A stretch of DNA of 64,000 bases from Misgurnus anguillicaudatus. Taxonomy: Eukaryota; Chordata; Actinopteri; Cypriniformes; Cobitidae. Where the stretch lies: contig NC_073354.2 of NCBI RefSeq assembly GCF_027580225.2, positions 12,752,501-12,816,500 of the forward strand. The letters run 5' to 3'. This document shows, in pieces, positions 1-11,962 of the stretch. The notes below the pieces were generated by a model. That model worked only from the letters and a program-made list of their open reading frames with translations, did not search any database and was not told the DNA's origin. Every line of letters begins with the position of its first letter. Position 1 is the stretch's first letter. The position numbers and the translations under genes are program-made.

Positions 1-487
1 TAACATATCATATACATTCAATTTTACTCGACAATCGGCTTGTGACACATTTCATGGTAAGCTTAAGGTTTTACATGTATCTACTTGTCAGACCTAAGCC
101 CATTTCCAATACTTTTTGTAGTGTATTTAAATAACAAGGCAAGGCACGCGTTTCTCAACTTTATAAGCGAGGTCTCAGCTTAACACACAAACTCAAAATG
201 AGGGTATATTAGGCTAAACTTTTTTGTTATGACATGCGCAGAAGGCACACCGAATAAAACAACGGCAAGCCCTCAGGGACAACCTTAATGCACATTTTTA
301 ATAGTATTAAATACACCACACTTTTTAACCTAAATTAATTTGTTAAAGACTACCTTTTGTTACTAAAATTGACTAAGGCTTGACTAAATCCTTTTTGTGT
401 TTTCGCCAACTAGAACTTGACTAAAACTATCAAGTTTATAAGTGATTAAAATGTGACTAAAACTAAAAAAACTAAGACTAAAACTAA
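1..487. other. No recognised feature
   Basis: AT-rich intronic DNA. Short runs of CTAAAACTA-type words occur at about 370-485. Nothing else is supported. Confidence 0.5.
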
Positions 488-702
488 GGCTACCTTTACA
501 TGGAAACGATCTGAAAAGAAACCGCAAAAGTGGCGTTGCGTTATCACTTTTTATTCCGCGTTTATACAAGTGTTTTGAGGGGGAAATCTGCGTGCATATG
601 GTGACGCAAAAGTGTGTGATATTCGATGTATTATGCACTCCAGACGGCTAGGTGGCAATGTGAAGCACTGACACATAGGGTTGGGTATCGTTTGAATTTG
701 AA

Positions 703-780
703 CGATTCCGATTCCAATTCCGATTCCGATTCCGATTCCTTGTTTCGATTCCGGTTCCTGTCGATTCTCGATTCCGATTC
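703..780. repeat. GATTCC hexamer tandem array
   Basis: Around ten degenerate GATTCC/AATTCC/GGTTCC units in tandem, part of the left sub-terminal region of the hAT element. A short open frame reading Asp-Ser repeats here is an artefact. Confidence 0.8.
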
Positions 781-1208
781 TTTTAAGAGGCAGGGTCAAA
801 AATGTTTAGGATATTTTAAATGAGCTAGCTAACCAATGGTCTTTCTGAAGGAAATAGTCTGACCTTCTCCATCAATTTTAATTTTATAAACTTTTGACTT
901 TTTATGAACTTTACTATTCATTTCTCACATGGCTGTTTTCAACAATATAAATATCAAATCTATGAACTTGAATATAAATATTATAAATTATGAATATATT
1001 TTTACAGGGGTACACTTTCCTCAAGAGAGCTTTATTTTTAAAAACCTCATGAAAACACATTTACACATGAGTGTATGATACTGCTGCAGGTACTTGAGCA
1101 CGTCCCATTGATGGGCTAACTAACATTCGCACTCTTAGCTCATAAATTGTCTATGAAAAAATACATGGGCTAATTTGTTAGCTCAATGTTGGTGCAAGGC
1201 ATTCTTTT

Positions 1209-1632
1209 CAGGGCTCGCAAAATCGCTAGCCCGACGTCCCGGGGCTATTGCGAATTCCTGTCGGGTTATTAAAATGCTTCTTCGCTCTGCCCGTGCGGGC
1301 TATCATAGGAAAAATATTTTAATGTTTTTGCATTCTCTCAGATTTTGTTAGGTAGTATGTACGGCGTCGTCTTGTCAGTCATTACTATCCTCACGTAACA
1401 AGAAGTGAAACTGAAAGCATAATTAAACCCATTATTCCTTTCGTGTTCACGTCTGTGATGCGCGCTCCTCTGCATCCTGGGTCCGCTCCTCACAAGTACG
1501 CGCTTGTTCTTGTGCTCAGGAAAAAGCGCGAACCCAAGTAATTTAAAAATAATAAGTCCTTTTGTTTTCAGAGACTAACATTGTTTTAGCGTTTCTTTTT
1601 TCTACCAGGGATTTCGAAATTTAGCGAGCCCT
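1209..1632. mobile_element. Nested hAT-like MITE with CAGGGCTCGC termini
   Basis: CAGGGCTCGCAAAAT at 1209 and the inverted AGCGAGCCCT ending at 1632 form terminal repeats within the larger hAT element. Flanking 8-mers CATTCTTT and CATTGTAT match at 6 of 8, so the duplication is eroded or the ends are misplaced by a base. Confidence 0.5.
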
Positions 1633-1977
1633 CATTGTATATATTGTTTTACTTACTTGATACGGACTGCAGTGCAGTCACTGCGGTGCCAAGCTGGATG
1701 TCATAGACAGAGGAAGAGGCAGCGGAGGACGGTCGGCGCAGCGCGTCAAAGACGGGGCACACATTTATTTCTACTCAATGAACGAGGTGCTTTATTACGT
1801 TCGATGTGCACCCTCCTATGCACGAAACAGATGCTTCTTCATTGGTGTTCAGTGGTTTCTTTATCTGCTCGGCGGACTGTGAATCGAAACTAGGAATCGA
1901 ATTTTAAACTTTTGAACGATTCCGGGAAAATCGCAACGCTAGTCCCGGTTCCAATCGATTCTCGATTCCCAAGCCTA

Positions 1978-2261
1978 CTGACACACAACAACACCAAGTT
2001 CATGTGCCTGCGTACAACCTTCTTCCTGTTTCTCCCAGGTCTCGTCCAAAGCCGTCTGCTTAGTCTCCGACGAATTGGCGCATTAACAGTTTGACTGAGG
2101 TCATTAATGCGCCTTCTATGATCAGTAATACTAGCTGTGAATATTTCGTACAACTGCTGGAAAGACTCTTGTATATTTATCAGAGCTGCTATGGCAACTT
2201 GAAGGTCCGACGTATGGAAATAATCCGACATGTTTGTTGTTATTTTCCTGAACTGGCGCAT
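1978..2261 (-). pseudogene. PIF/Harbinger- or ISL2EU-type transposase N-terminal fragment
   Basis: Reading on the minus strand from ATG 2261, the frame stays open for over 90 codons until the hAT insertion at 1977. It has a helical N-terminus followed by an Arg-rich stretch and the motif RRLWTRPGR. This resembles the RRR..W(V)RPGR segment near the N-terminus of fish DDE_4 (PIF/Harbinger-related) transposases. The catalytic domain is absent. If the hAT element is removed at its target duplication, the frame continues 12 codons into 640-667 and stops, so it was already a non-autonomous remnant. The family assignment is tentative. Confidence 0.35.
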
Positions 2262-2480
2262 GCCTGTGACGTAAACGCGTCACCGTGAGCAGACTTTTGC
2301 GTTTTTATTCTTTAGACGAGAATGCGACGGTAAATTGTTTTTAAGATTTCCACTCTGAAGGGTGGTTTCACTTTTTTGCAGTTTTAAGCCCCCAAAACGC
2401 CGTCGCCGTGTAAACGAAAGGCACATCCGATAAAATGTTTTTACGTTTTCACCCTCGAGCGTTCTCGTGTAAACAGGCCA

Positions 2481-3727
2481 TAAAGGGCTGCCAAAAACAA
2501 CACTGGCCCCCATTTAAGAGAACGGTATCTTTATAATTTGTTTGTGTTCAACTAAAGAAACAAATTCATATTCAACTGAGATGGCATAAGAGTAAACCGT
2601 ACATTCAGGGAATTTTCATATTACGTTGAATTATTTTTATAATGAAAGGAAAATGTGAGTCGATGCATGGAGTAAACAAAAATACTTAATACTTTGTGGT
2701 TAAAACAAGGAAGAGGAAACATAAGGGCAGGAAATGTATTAAGTATGCTCTTTACTTTCTGTAATAAATCGTACTCCTCCTCCTTTCTGTCTCTCTTAAT
2801 CTCTCGCTCTCAGTAACAGGCTGAACGATGCTGGTTAGAGTTCAGAGAGATGCTTTATTAGCTTCGGTCCATATAAGACGAAACAGGAAAAGACAGGGAC
2901 AGATTGCAAGCCAACGTGACCCAGATTTAGGTCAGTTTTGTAAGCGAGGCTCTCTCTCGCTTCATTTCTTTTTTTCACCCACGCGCGCACACAGATTTTG
3001 TCTAATAAAACCACAGAGATGACTAGAAGATCACCAAGGCTCTTTGTGACAGGCAGCAGAGGATTGTGGGTACAAGCGTTTGTTCTGTAAGTGGGAATGT
3101 GATTTTGATTGGCAGGTCTGATTCACTTTAATGTGACTGCTTCTTTGTCGGGTGTAGCGTTGAACGATAGCGCACATATTGTTACCTGCCATATTCAAAT
3201 ATTTCAAATAAAACTCATCACAGATAGTGTTAGTCATTTTTATCTCACAGAGCATTTCTTTAAGCTTCCCCCTATGAATTGTCATCTTTATCTAAATAAC
3301 CAGAGGACGTGCGTGCACTGTGCTGTTTTTATTTAGATAGAGGCCGAATACTACTACTTATATATTCAGTGCACGTGCCCAGCTCGGGAAGGTGAACTGG
3401 GACTCACTACAGATGGCAGGGGAGAAGAGAGTAAAACCTGACATGTCCTGTCATTTACCCAGACGGTACGCACGCGTGTGTAAGTGAGTGTGGTTATCTG
3501 CATTTTATTTTGAAGAATAGCTGTCACGCCCTGTCAGCTGTGGAGTGGTTAGTAATGACACGTATTTATCTACCCGTATGGGATTAAATGTGGGTAACGT
3601 TGCATTTAAACACTTAGAATTTCATTACAAAAATGCTCAGCGATTAAAACGTGGCTTGATGGTTATACGTGCTTTGCTGACACTTGGCAGTGCTCATGCA
3701 GGTTTGAGTCTGGCCAGTGACATGTCC
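2481..3727. other. No gene recognised
   Basis: Unassigned intronic DNA with a pyrimidine-rich patch (about 2775-2812). No exon, RNA or element ends could be supported. Confidence 0.4.
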
Positions 3728-3889
3728 TCGTGCTCCTGTATAGCTCAGCATTGCGTTGGGTTCGAACCTAGAGAACACACATACTGCTAAATGTTTATAT
3801 AATTTATATAATAATTGTATACCTTGTAATGCACTGTAAGTCGCTTTGGATAAAAGTGTCTGCCAAATGCATACATGTAATGTAAATGT
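3728..3889 (+). mobile_element. tRNA-derived SINE with L2-type tail
   Basis: An A-box-like TAGCTCAGCATTG (3741) and a B box GGTTCGAACC (3759-3768) are followed by the common fish SINE tail GTAAGTCGCTTTGGAT (3836) and CTGCCAAATGCATACATG. This is the pol III promoter arrangement of a tRNA-derived SINE ending in a LINE-related tail. Confidence 0.75.
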
Positions 3890-4305
3890 CCTTTAAAAAA
3901 ACTTTTTTTAAGTATACACTGTATACTAACTAATGCCCTTTCTACTTGATATAGGTCAATAAAGTGGATAAAGTCCATTTAATGAAATTAAACTGCATTT
4001 TTTGATGTAATGGCATTTTTTATGTTTAATGCATGGCCATAACTCACTATAGGTGGTTGCTAAGGTGGTCAATTTGGTTCCTAGATGGCTGCTTACTAGC
4101 AACTCAAGTAGCCACATAATGTGTATTCATCATCAATCTCTATTACAGATAGACACAATAAATAGCTACAGAATACAACATTATTATTCTTTATTATTAT
4201 TCGGTACATTTAATGTTTTTTTTTCCGTGCCACTCAGCATAAATATCTTTAAATAGTTTTTCGTGTCCGTGTTGTTTTCAGATTTTTCCCTCTAATTTTA
4301 AATTA

Positions 4306-4530
4306 TTGTCACTTGGGGTTAGATTTGGGGTTTGGGTTAGGATGTACTTTTATGCATTGGTTTCTATATGTTTTTCTTCGCTTTTAAAACTATTCTCGTC
4401 TGGAGTTGGGGTTAGAGTTGGGGTTTGGGTTAGGATGTCTAAACATTTAACAGAAAGTGATTCTAACCCCAAACCCAAGCGACAATGGTAAGAAAATAGG
4501 AAAAACAATGAGAAAACAATACATAAAATG
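4306..4530. repeat. GGGTTTGGGTTAGGATG repeats and shared family segment
   Basis: Two direct copies of a GGGTTTGGGTTAGGATGT block (about 4325 and 4418) are followed by an inverted copy (4463-4485). The stretch from 4463 is closely similar to 18900-18965 (both contain CCCAAGCGACAA then A-rich DNA), so they belong to one dispersed family. It is not a telomeric array; the spacing is irregular. Confidence 0.5.
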
Positions 4531-5025
4531 ACATGAAAAAGAAAGTCGTGCCACGGACAAAAAAAAACTATTTATAGAAATTTGTGCGAGTGACCCGAAA
4601 AAGACATTCGTGCTTAAGGCATGAAAAAAAAACTGAAAATGTATCAAATTTTACGTGACTATAGACGGTTTCAGAAGTATCAACATAAACAAGTGGCTGT
4701 CGTGGTTCGCACGTAACTTCCGGTAAACTCCGCTAAGAATAAATAACCACAAAGTTCTTTAAACGTAGTTTATTTATATAACAAGCAAAAAGACAACACA
4801 TAGATTACATAGGAAACCAAAACATGTGTTATTTTCGACGAGGCATTATTCAAGAGATCAGTTTAGCAACTAGTCAGACCATAAAAAAAATGAAAGCGGA
4901 AATAAAGTTCGGATCCAGAGGTGTATCGCGCACGTGCGTCCGATGAAACCATCTATACCACACCTCCTTGAGATCAGTCTATAGAGTATCGTGAATGTTG
5001 GACAATTAAAACATGAAGGTGCGGT

Positions 5026-5246
5026 TTCCCAGACAGGGTTTATCCTAGTCCCAGACTAAAATGCAAGTTTGAGCCGCCTTAATTTAAAAACACCTTATAC
5101 TAAAATATCTTAACATATATCAATGCCATTGTTTCTCTCAGGATGCACACCAGTATTGTTTTTATAAGGTATGTTTGTAAAAACTACTTAAATGTCGTAA
5201 TTTAACTAAGGCCTATTTCTGGATGAATCTAAACCCTGTCCAGGAA
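5026..5246. mobile_element. MITE with TTTCCCAGACAGGGTTTA-type ends
   Basis: The left end CCCAGACAGGGTTTATCC and the right end (reverse complement CCTGGACAGGGTTTAGAT) are inverted. A second partial copy lies at 43146-43265. The superfamily is not determined. Confidence 0.6.
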
Positions 5247-6035
5247 GGAGATTTTTTGAATGCTTATTCCTAACTAAACGCAATAATAGTTACCACTAAT
5301 AAAGTAAAGCCTCCCTGTTTGTCTGTATAACAGACCCTGACTCTTTGACCTCCACTGGCCTGTTAAGACTCCCCGAGATGTGGGCAAAGAAGTGTGGACT
5401 AGGCCTGGCACCCGCAGCCGTCCACGGCGTCTGGCACTATCTGCCTGTTAGTAGTGAGTGATTTATGAGGATTAAGCAGGCCTGTTGGCAGCGTGCTACT
5501 TATGGGCATCCAATTTACCGCCTGTTTTCACCTCTTCCTCCTCCTGTTTCTTTCCTCACTCTTTCATAGCTCTGTAGGTGCTGGCATGGCGGATGATCCT
5601 TTAGATGTAGAGCGATGCATGATTCTTTTTAGAAGCATTTATAGAGCATCAATTATCTTTGGAAAAGCATGAAGGAACATTCGGGATGAGTTAATGTGTA
5701 TGGCAGTCGTCTTAGTAAATGTGAGAGAAATGTTCTTGACCATGATTGCTGGGCTGTACATGAGACAAAGATGTACATTTGTGAGTTTTGTTGTTATTAT
5801 CTAGACTAACAGCTGTGTGGTTTTGCTACTGATGTACTCAAAGATTGAAGGCAGCAAGAAGACAACAAATGTTTATGTCGGAGGTTTGTGCAGTATGACC
5901 TTGGTAACAGAAATATTTTTGGTTGTTATCAGCAGTGCTGGCTGCCCAAACTTAGCTCAGGAGACTTAATGGAATTTTCCATTTTGTTTTGTTGCGTTTG
6001 TAGATCAGAATTGTATCAGATGTTCAATACAAGTC
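5247..6035. other. No recognised feature
   Basis: Unassigned intronic sequence. No exon-like or repeat-like structure is supported. Confidence 0.4.
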
Positions 6036-6043
6036 GCATAGAG

Positions 6044-6758
6044 CAGTGGTTCTTAAACTTTTTCGGCATGCGGCCCCCCTTGGTGCATACCTTCGCACAT
6101 CCCCCCCAATAGAAAATGTCTAAAAAAAAAATTCTAAAACTTAAAATTTTATTTAGAGGTGCACCGATATATTGGCCGATGATGCTTGCAATACTTCTCA
6201 ATGAGTTACGATGAAATGCAGCTACATCCAAAAGCCAGAGGGCGCTCTCGTGCAGAAACTCAATATGCGCTGTAGACAAAGAACCATACACGCGCAGCTA
6301 TGACACGCAGCTCCAGAAAATGTTTTAAGGATATATTTATATTGCTGTCATTCAAACCTTTTCAGATATTTTAATAAAGAATATGTATAATGATTATGTT
6401 TGACAAGTGTTGCTTTATCAAAGGCAAAATATAAACGACTCAAACGTACGGTGACCATACGTGCCATTCTTCCCGGACCTGTCCTGGCCAGGATTTCGGT
6501 GCATCTTCCGGAAGTTGCATTTGTTGACCGCATGCGCCATTCAGTTAAAAACATAAGACATACAATCATAGTTTCATTTTTACCTAAAAATCTAATTGTT
6601 TCTTTTCTGTAATAATAATAATAATCCTCTATGACGTATGGGGTCAACAAATATGAAATCCTGGCCAAGACGTGTCCGGGAATAATGGCACGTATGGTCA
6701 CCCTACTCAAACTAACAGGGATTTCAGATCGAAATCGGAAAAAGGTTTGTAACCACTG
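6044..6758. mobile_element. hAT-type element with CAGTGGTT ends, carrying a nested MITE
   Basis: CAGTGGTTCTTAAACTTTTT at 6044 and inverted ...GTAACCACTG ending 6758. The flanking 8-mers GCATAGAG and GCATAGTC match at 6 of 8. A different 259-bp hAT MITE is inserted at 6447-6705. Confidence 0.6.
6447..6705. mobile_element. hAT-type MITE, TAGGGTGACC family, copy 1
   Basis: Termini TACGGTGACCATACGTGCC (6447) and inverted TAGGGTGACCATACGTGCC (ending 6705). The 8-bp flanks CTCAAACG and CTCAAACT match at 7 of 8. The interior is shared with the copy at 41968-42250. Confidence 0.8.
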
Positions 6759-6766
6759 GCATAGTC

Positions 6767-7606
6767 ATGTGAAGTATGCCGAGGGATGCCACGATATCAG
6801 ACTTTGACTACATGGATATTGTGGCCAAAAACCTCACAAAAACAATATTATTGCAATATCTGTTAAAATGTGTGAGCTTTTTAAATAAATAAATGATGGT
6901 AAAAGTCAAATTCATTTTAGTATTGTTTATTTAGTTATTTCTTAGTATTTTGGCAAATGGATTATATTCAATAGACAAAAGTAGGGAGGCAGAAACTAAA
7001 TTGTTTGTCAGGCAAAAATTTTAATCTCTGCTGAAATATTTACAATATTATCAAATTGATCATCATGGTTTTTATATTACACCCCTGGTGTACAGCATGG
7101 TTTAGTGTCTTTATGGAGAAATGTTTGAATTCATGTTTGAATCTCTGTCTATCAATTGCAGACCGTGGTGTGTGTGGGCAAATCTCAGTAAAGATGAGAC
7201 ATAGAGAAAAAAATTTAAAGATGCTGAACAACAAAAATGATTTTGTGTCTGGTGGCTTCTGCGGCTCACCCACTTTCCTTGCATGCTCTGAATATGTGGC
7301 GTGTCCCAGAGGAGACCTTAGCCTAGATATCAGAAATATCTCCAGTGCCTCAGGAGAGAGGTGTGCCAACCCTTGCCTCATGGCTGTCTGTCTGAAGTGG
7401 AGAGGAATGTAAATATCATGGCAAAATATTCATGGATAGATTGCCGCCTGAAACCAACACTGTAAGCTTTTTTATCATTTGGATGGTTAAGGTGTACTTA
7501 ACTCTAGAAGATTTTTTTTCTTCTATAGGATGGTTGGTTAGTATGGCACAGTTATTGACTACTTTTAAAGGTTGTATGTATACTTGACCCAAAAGGGGGG
7601 GGGGGG
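6767..7606. other. No gene recognised; 12-G homopolymer at its end
   Basis: Unassigned sequence. A run of 12 G residues sits at 7595-7606, directly next to the SINE at 7607. Confidence 0.4.
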
Positions 7607-7790
7607 ATTTGGCATTTCCAAGTCACCTAACCTTTATATTTTGGCTTGTGGGAGGAAATTGAATGGAGTAAACCCATGCTGACACAGGGAGAATATGCAA
7701 ACTTCACACAGAAACGGCACCTGACCTAGCCGGGCCTCGAACCAGGGACCTTTTTGCTGTAAGGCAATAGTGCTACACACTGTGCCGCCC
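7607..7790 (-). mobile_element. DANA-like tRNA-derived SINE, 5' part
   Basis: On the minus strand it reads GGGCGGCACAGTGTGTAGCA, an A-box-like TAGCACTATTGCC, then a B box in CCTGGTTCGAGGCCC (7736-7752), then GTTTCTGTGTGAAGTTTGCA. This is the order of the zebrafish DANA SINE head. The 3' part is truncated. Confidence 0.75.
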
Positions 7791-7845
7791 AAAACTTTTT
7801 TCTTTTAACTGCCATTCAAAATAATGCACTGCTTTTCTGTAAGGG

Positions 7846-8065
7846 TACACTCTTAAAAATAAAGGTGCTTAAAAGGTTCTAGAAGAATCATTTTTGGTTC
7901 CTCAAAGGACCATTCTGTCAAAGTTTCTTAGAAGAACCATTTATTTTATACCTTTGTATAATCTAAAAGACCTTTTTTCACTACAAATAACCATTCTTGA
8001 TACAGAAAGGTTCCTCGGATGTAAAAGGTTCTTTACGGAACCACTCAGCCAAAAATCCTACAGCA
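7846..8065. mobile_element. Short MITE rich in AAAGGTTCTT motifs
   Basis: Begins ACTCTTAAAAATAAAGGTGC and carries repeated GGTTCT and AGAACC inverted words throughout. This matches a very abundant fish MITE type. The right boundary is approximate. Confidence 0.5.
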
Positions 8066-8124
8066 TTGTGAGGCACGTGTATAACATCTGCATTTTATTA
8101 TAATAGTCTTCGTAGGGCATTTAA

Positions 8125-8630
8125 AGGGGCCATGGCAAGAAAATCTGACTTTTTTCATGTTTAAGTGCTATGATTGGGTCCCCAGTGCTTCTATCAATCT
8201 AGAAAATGTGAAAAAGATCAACCTAGTAACTTAGTTTTGGTAAACCATTCTTTACAAGCACATGAAAAAATAGGTTGTTGAAATTTGGCTCTCCGTATGA
8301 TGTCACAAGGAGCTCTTATTATAATAATACCTCCCCTTAATCTGCACTATCCAATCACAGCACTGACATTTAGTGCAGAGAAAAACACAATTGAGTTTTA
8401 ATTGCAACAAACTACCATCATTGTGATCAGTGTTTGAACTTCATTAGCTCATTTGCATTTTAAAGGACACACCCAAAACGGCACATGTTTGCTCACACCT
8501 ACAAAGTGGCAATTTAAACATGCTATAATATATTATTTACATGGTGTTTTGAGCTAAAACTTCACATATGTGCTCTGGGGACACCAAAGATTTATTTGAC
8601 ATCTTAAAAAAGTCTTGTGCCATGGCCCCT
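8125..8630. mobile_element. TTAA-flanked MITE, AGGGGACAT/AGGGGCCATGG family, copy 1
   Basis: TTAA at 8121-8124 and 8631-8634 flanks a 506-bp element with inverted ends AGGGGCCATGGCA. Its interior (GGTGTCCCCAG- and TTTAGTGCAGAGA-type blocks) recurs at 35360-36507, 45130-45320 and 60172-60575. TTAA duplication with AGG-starting ends fits Kolobok-type better than piggyBac-type, but no transposase is present. Confidence 0.8.
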
Positions 8631-8634
8631 TTAA

Positions 8635-10231
8635 ATGTATATTTTTTTTTCTCTGTCTGGTACTTAAAAGTCATAAGTTATAATTTAGGACAGACTCAAA
8701 CCTGAATCACTTACAAGCACCACATCCCAACATTTCTAAAGCACATGCTTACTACTACAGTAGCCACAGCTCCAAGAACTGAATTGTACATTATTGTTTT
8801 AAATATAAGTAATAAGTAAAAACAAACAATAGTAATTTCCAAATAAGTGACAGTATAATATTTACAGATTTTGTTCATTGCTGGACAGTGAGCCAGCCAT
8901 GCCGAATGGTATCAAGGATTATGTGATTCCAGATGTACCGAGTAAAGGTGAAGAGAGAGAGACTAATCAAAATGGAAAGAAAAAACCCAGAACGGGCAAA
9001 ATGCTTAGCAGAGAATCCTCTCTCCCTCTCTCCAAGAGATAATGGCAGTAATTGGACTGACTCTCGGCATATCGCTGTGTGTTTCTCTCAGATAAAGACC
9101 GGGTGTGATTCTCCGCTGTTCTGCGACATGCTCTCTCCATTCGGAATTAAATGTTCTGCACACAATGTGCGGCGCGTGGCCAGGCGGTTGTTGAAGCTCA
9201 GGGCCGGAGCTCAAAATGAAATGGCTGTTTAAATCCCCTCAGCGGCGGCTTACAGTGGCTCCTACACCGGCCTGCTGATCGGAGCCTGGGACTTTAGAGG
9301 ATTTTTGGAGGCTAGGCTCTCAAAATCTACCGCTCTCAGAAGTGATGTGTTTGGGGTTTTTTTACTTTGCAGTACATTTTGTTTTTTGTGGGGGAGACTA
9401 ATTCTCTTGACTTACCGGTATTAAAGCTTTACATCTCGGGTGGGAGCTCGAAATTGAGTGTCTGAATGGCTTAATGCTCCAAATCTATGCTGCTAGTAAA
9501 TCAGATTGCCCAAATACCATACGAGGAGTAATTTACATTTGATGATTATGTACTTACCTTAACATCATTCCAAGCCTGCATGCGTTTTTGTTACGCACAA
9601 AAGTATAACAAGCCAATATAATTGATGATTGTTTTAGATTGCATTAAATGAATAGGTTTTTGAGAAATAAAACACAAAATAAAATTAAACATAAACAAAT
9701 TGTGTTATATTAAAATGTCACCATGTTATCTTCTTATATGGGGGTCAACATGGTGATGCTCCAGAAAGCACTTAAATCCACCAATAAAGTAATCCAAATG
9801 ACACCAGTGGGTTAATACATAAGAAGTTCAGATGCAAAACCTTCTAAGGGGGCAGATCACACAAATGTGTTTTAAATTTTGTCGTGTGAACGCACCCCAG
9901 AGATGCAACTAGCAACATTGCAAAAGATAAAAGTGTGAATTTGAAATGTATAAATAAGGAAAATGAATCACAAACTAGGGGGCGCTGTTCTGCATGTGGC
10001 CACCACATTCTGATTGTATTCAGGTCCAAGAACTCACAAGGGACCCAAGTTTGAATGTTATTCATGGTCGCGTTACATTCGTCTTCAGTGGACTTCAGGA
10101 ATTTGCTGAAAAATCGAAGTGACTTTAACCGGAATCTGGGATTAAGCAGATTTGAAGCGAAAGTATTTGATGAACATAACCGAGAGCATTCGGTTAATAT
10201 CATTATATCATTTTTGAGGTGGAGTTTGATG
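8635..10231. other. No gene recognised; complex non-repetitive stretch at 8930-9340
   Basis: The part around 8930-9340 is GC-balanced, compositionally complex and not seen elsewhere in the window. It is a candidate conserved non-coding element rather than an exon: no open frame bounded by splice sites was convincing. Confidence 0.35.
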
Positions 10232-10477
10232 CACTGGTTCTCAAACTGGGGGCCGTGACCAGATGGTGCCAAGGGGGCTCGATTTTTATAAAATAAATTA
10301 ATTTTTCATAAATTAAATCTCAGAAAAATAACCAACAGCACTACGTTTAAATAATTTTATATGTTTTATTTAATTCAAATTTTAAGTTTTACAATGTTTT
10401 GTGTCATACATTTTCTTTGGGGGGCCACGAAAGTATGGACCGTATACAAGCATGCTGAAAAAGTTTGAGAATCACTC
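10232..10477. mobile_element. hAT-type MITE with CACTGGTTCTCAAACT ends
   Basis: CACTGGTTCTCAAACTGG at 10232 is inverted as AAGTTTGAGAATCACT near 10476. No convincing target duplication remains. It resembles the CAGTGGTT class at 6044 and 36694. Confidence 0.55.
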
Positions 10478-11962
10478 GGCTTTTGCATCTGAGCTCTTCA
10501 AATTTTGTCTGAAATAAAGTAATATTTTACATATAGTTATAGCAAAACTATAAAACAGCACATATTTTATGCTTACATAGCAAACGATACAACGCATATC
10601 CATGGAAAACAGTAAAAAATCAGTAAAAACAGTACTGGTTCATGTATGTGCAGGACTCGATGTAATGTGCCTTTTTTGAATTCTGGACTTGAATGCAGGC
10701 TGCAAAGGGCCCACATTTTAAATACATATTTAAATTTTTCCCCAAATTACTTGATCACACATAAACTGTTTGCAGACCCCATCACAGAACAATGTTTACG
10801 CATATACGAGGGTCCGCGTACTGTACGCGCACCGACAGATTTTTGTAACCGTGCATACTGTACTTTCTATGCGTAGGTCACACATGCGTGTACAGGGGAT
10901 TGTAGTGTGTAGCCCAGGAGATGCACTTTACTTTTTCGCAATGCGCATGCGCCGAATATCTGTCAAATACACTATACTGTTCGACCGTGCACGTACGTTC
11001 GCACACATGTAAAAAACCTGACTATACTCCGGGCTTTAGACTCTTAGACTGCTGTGTAATGTCTTAGAAGCCTCAGCTTGAGGTGTGTATCGATTTCTAA
11101 GCAATGCTTGTTGCTTGGTTGGGCTGCCTGAGCAGTTATAGGCAATCCCTGCGGTCTCATCCCGGTGTGATTGCTGTTGTGGGGCCGGGCAGGTTTTGAT
11201 CTGCTGATGGCTCTGACACCTGCAGTGATGCTACAGTACCGCTGAGGCCAATTAACACATGAAAGGTGCTTCCCACCTCCTGACTTCCACGGCAAGAGCA
11301 AAGTCTGGCGGAGGAGCCTGATGGAAGTGCACAGGAAAGAGGAATAATGGCTTTTGCATGCAATGACAAGGTGAGGTGGAATAGAGAGAGAGAGAGACAG
11401 CTGATGAGACAATTTAGTGCCGCCTCCTGCCTCCTTCCTACAGCGGGGAGTGAAAATAAGCCAAAACCTTATTCAGAGAAAGCTGCAAATGTCAGTGCAG
11501 ATGTGTGCGAGTTTGTGCAATGTTTACTAACGCAGTGTGCCATTGTGCAATATTAGTAGTGATGATAAATTCATGAACAAAATGGTTCTTTTCAACCAGT
11601 GTGAACCTTTTAGTAATAAAAAATGTGTAATGGGTGTACTTGTAATATAGTTTTAGTCTTTTAATGTCTAAAGAAAGGTTAGGGTTGGACATAAGCAACA
11701 TTTATCGGCTATCTTGTGTTTTGGCATGCAAACCTTTAAGCTACTTTGCAAACAACAATGTAACATTGTATATAATTGAAACAAAAATATTACAGTATTT
11801 CACTCAAAAGGCAAAATTCAAGGGATGACGGAAATGAATCGATGTATCAGTTTTTTGTATGTTTAATTGAAATGAACAAACTAATTTGCGAAAATCAATC
11901 AGATCTCCCATGATGTGGATCCGGATTCAAACCATCTTCTTATTTATCTTCTTCTCTTGCAG
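10478..11962. other. No gene recognised; CpG-rich MITE-like patch at 10785-11040
   Basis: 10785-11040 has many CGTAC/TACGCG words and ends in GACTATACTCCGGGCTTTA, the inverse of GTCTAAAGTCGGAGTATA at about 13872. The two loci therefore probably share a MITE family. A short (AG)n run lies at 11383-11397. The remainder is unassigned. Confidence 0.4.

Larger units (their letters stand above)
676..1977. mobile_element. hAT-type non-autonomous element with 8-bp TSD CTGACACA
   Basis: Identical 8-mers CTGACACA flank the element (668-675 and 1978-1985). Its termini are TAGGGTTGGGTATCG at 676 and the inverted TAGGCTTGGGAATCG at 1977. Both sub-terminal zones are rich in GATTCC hexamers (703-780 and about 1915-1970), which fits hAT sub-terminal transposase-binding repeats. 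There is no transposase ORF. Confidence 0.75.
488..2480. mobile_element. Harbinger-like element, interrupted by a hAT element
   Basis: The left end GGCTACCTTTACATGG (488) and the reverse complement of the right end (GGCCTGTTTACACGAG, ending about 2479) are imperfect inverted repeats. A possible TAA target duplication flanks them (485-487 and 2481-2483), which would suit PIF/Harbinger. The interior 1978-2261 encodes a transposase-like fragment on the minus strand. A hAT-type element occupies 676-1977. The exact ends are uncertain by a few bases. Confidence 0.45.
1..11962 (+). other. dab1: Intron upstream of the first coding dab1 exon
   Basis: Because the exon at 11963 begins with a splice acceptor, the sequence to its left is intron in the 5'UTR part of the gene, consistent with the several leader exons known for vertebrate DAB1. 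No further exon was recognised here. The content is mobile elements, listed separately, and unassigned AT-rich DNA. Confidence 0.7.

Noticed and set aside
4306..4440. GGGTTAGG words as interstitial telomere
   Set aside because: Not a TTAGGG array; only a few irregular GGGTTTGGG/GGGTTAGG words within a dispersed repeat.
10785..11040. CpG-rich patch as a possible CpG-island promoter
   Set aside because: Its terminal words recur in inverse form near 13872, so a MITE is more likely.
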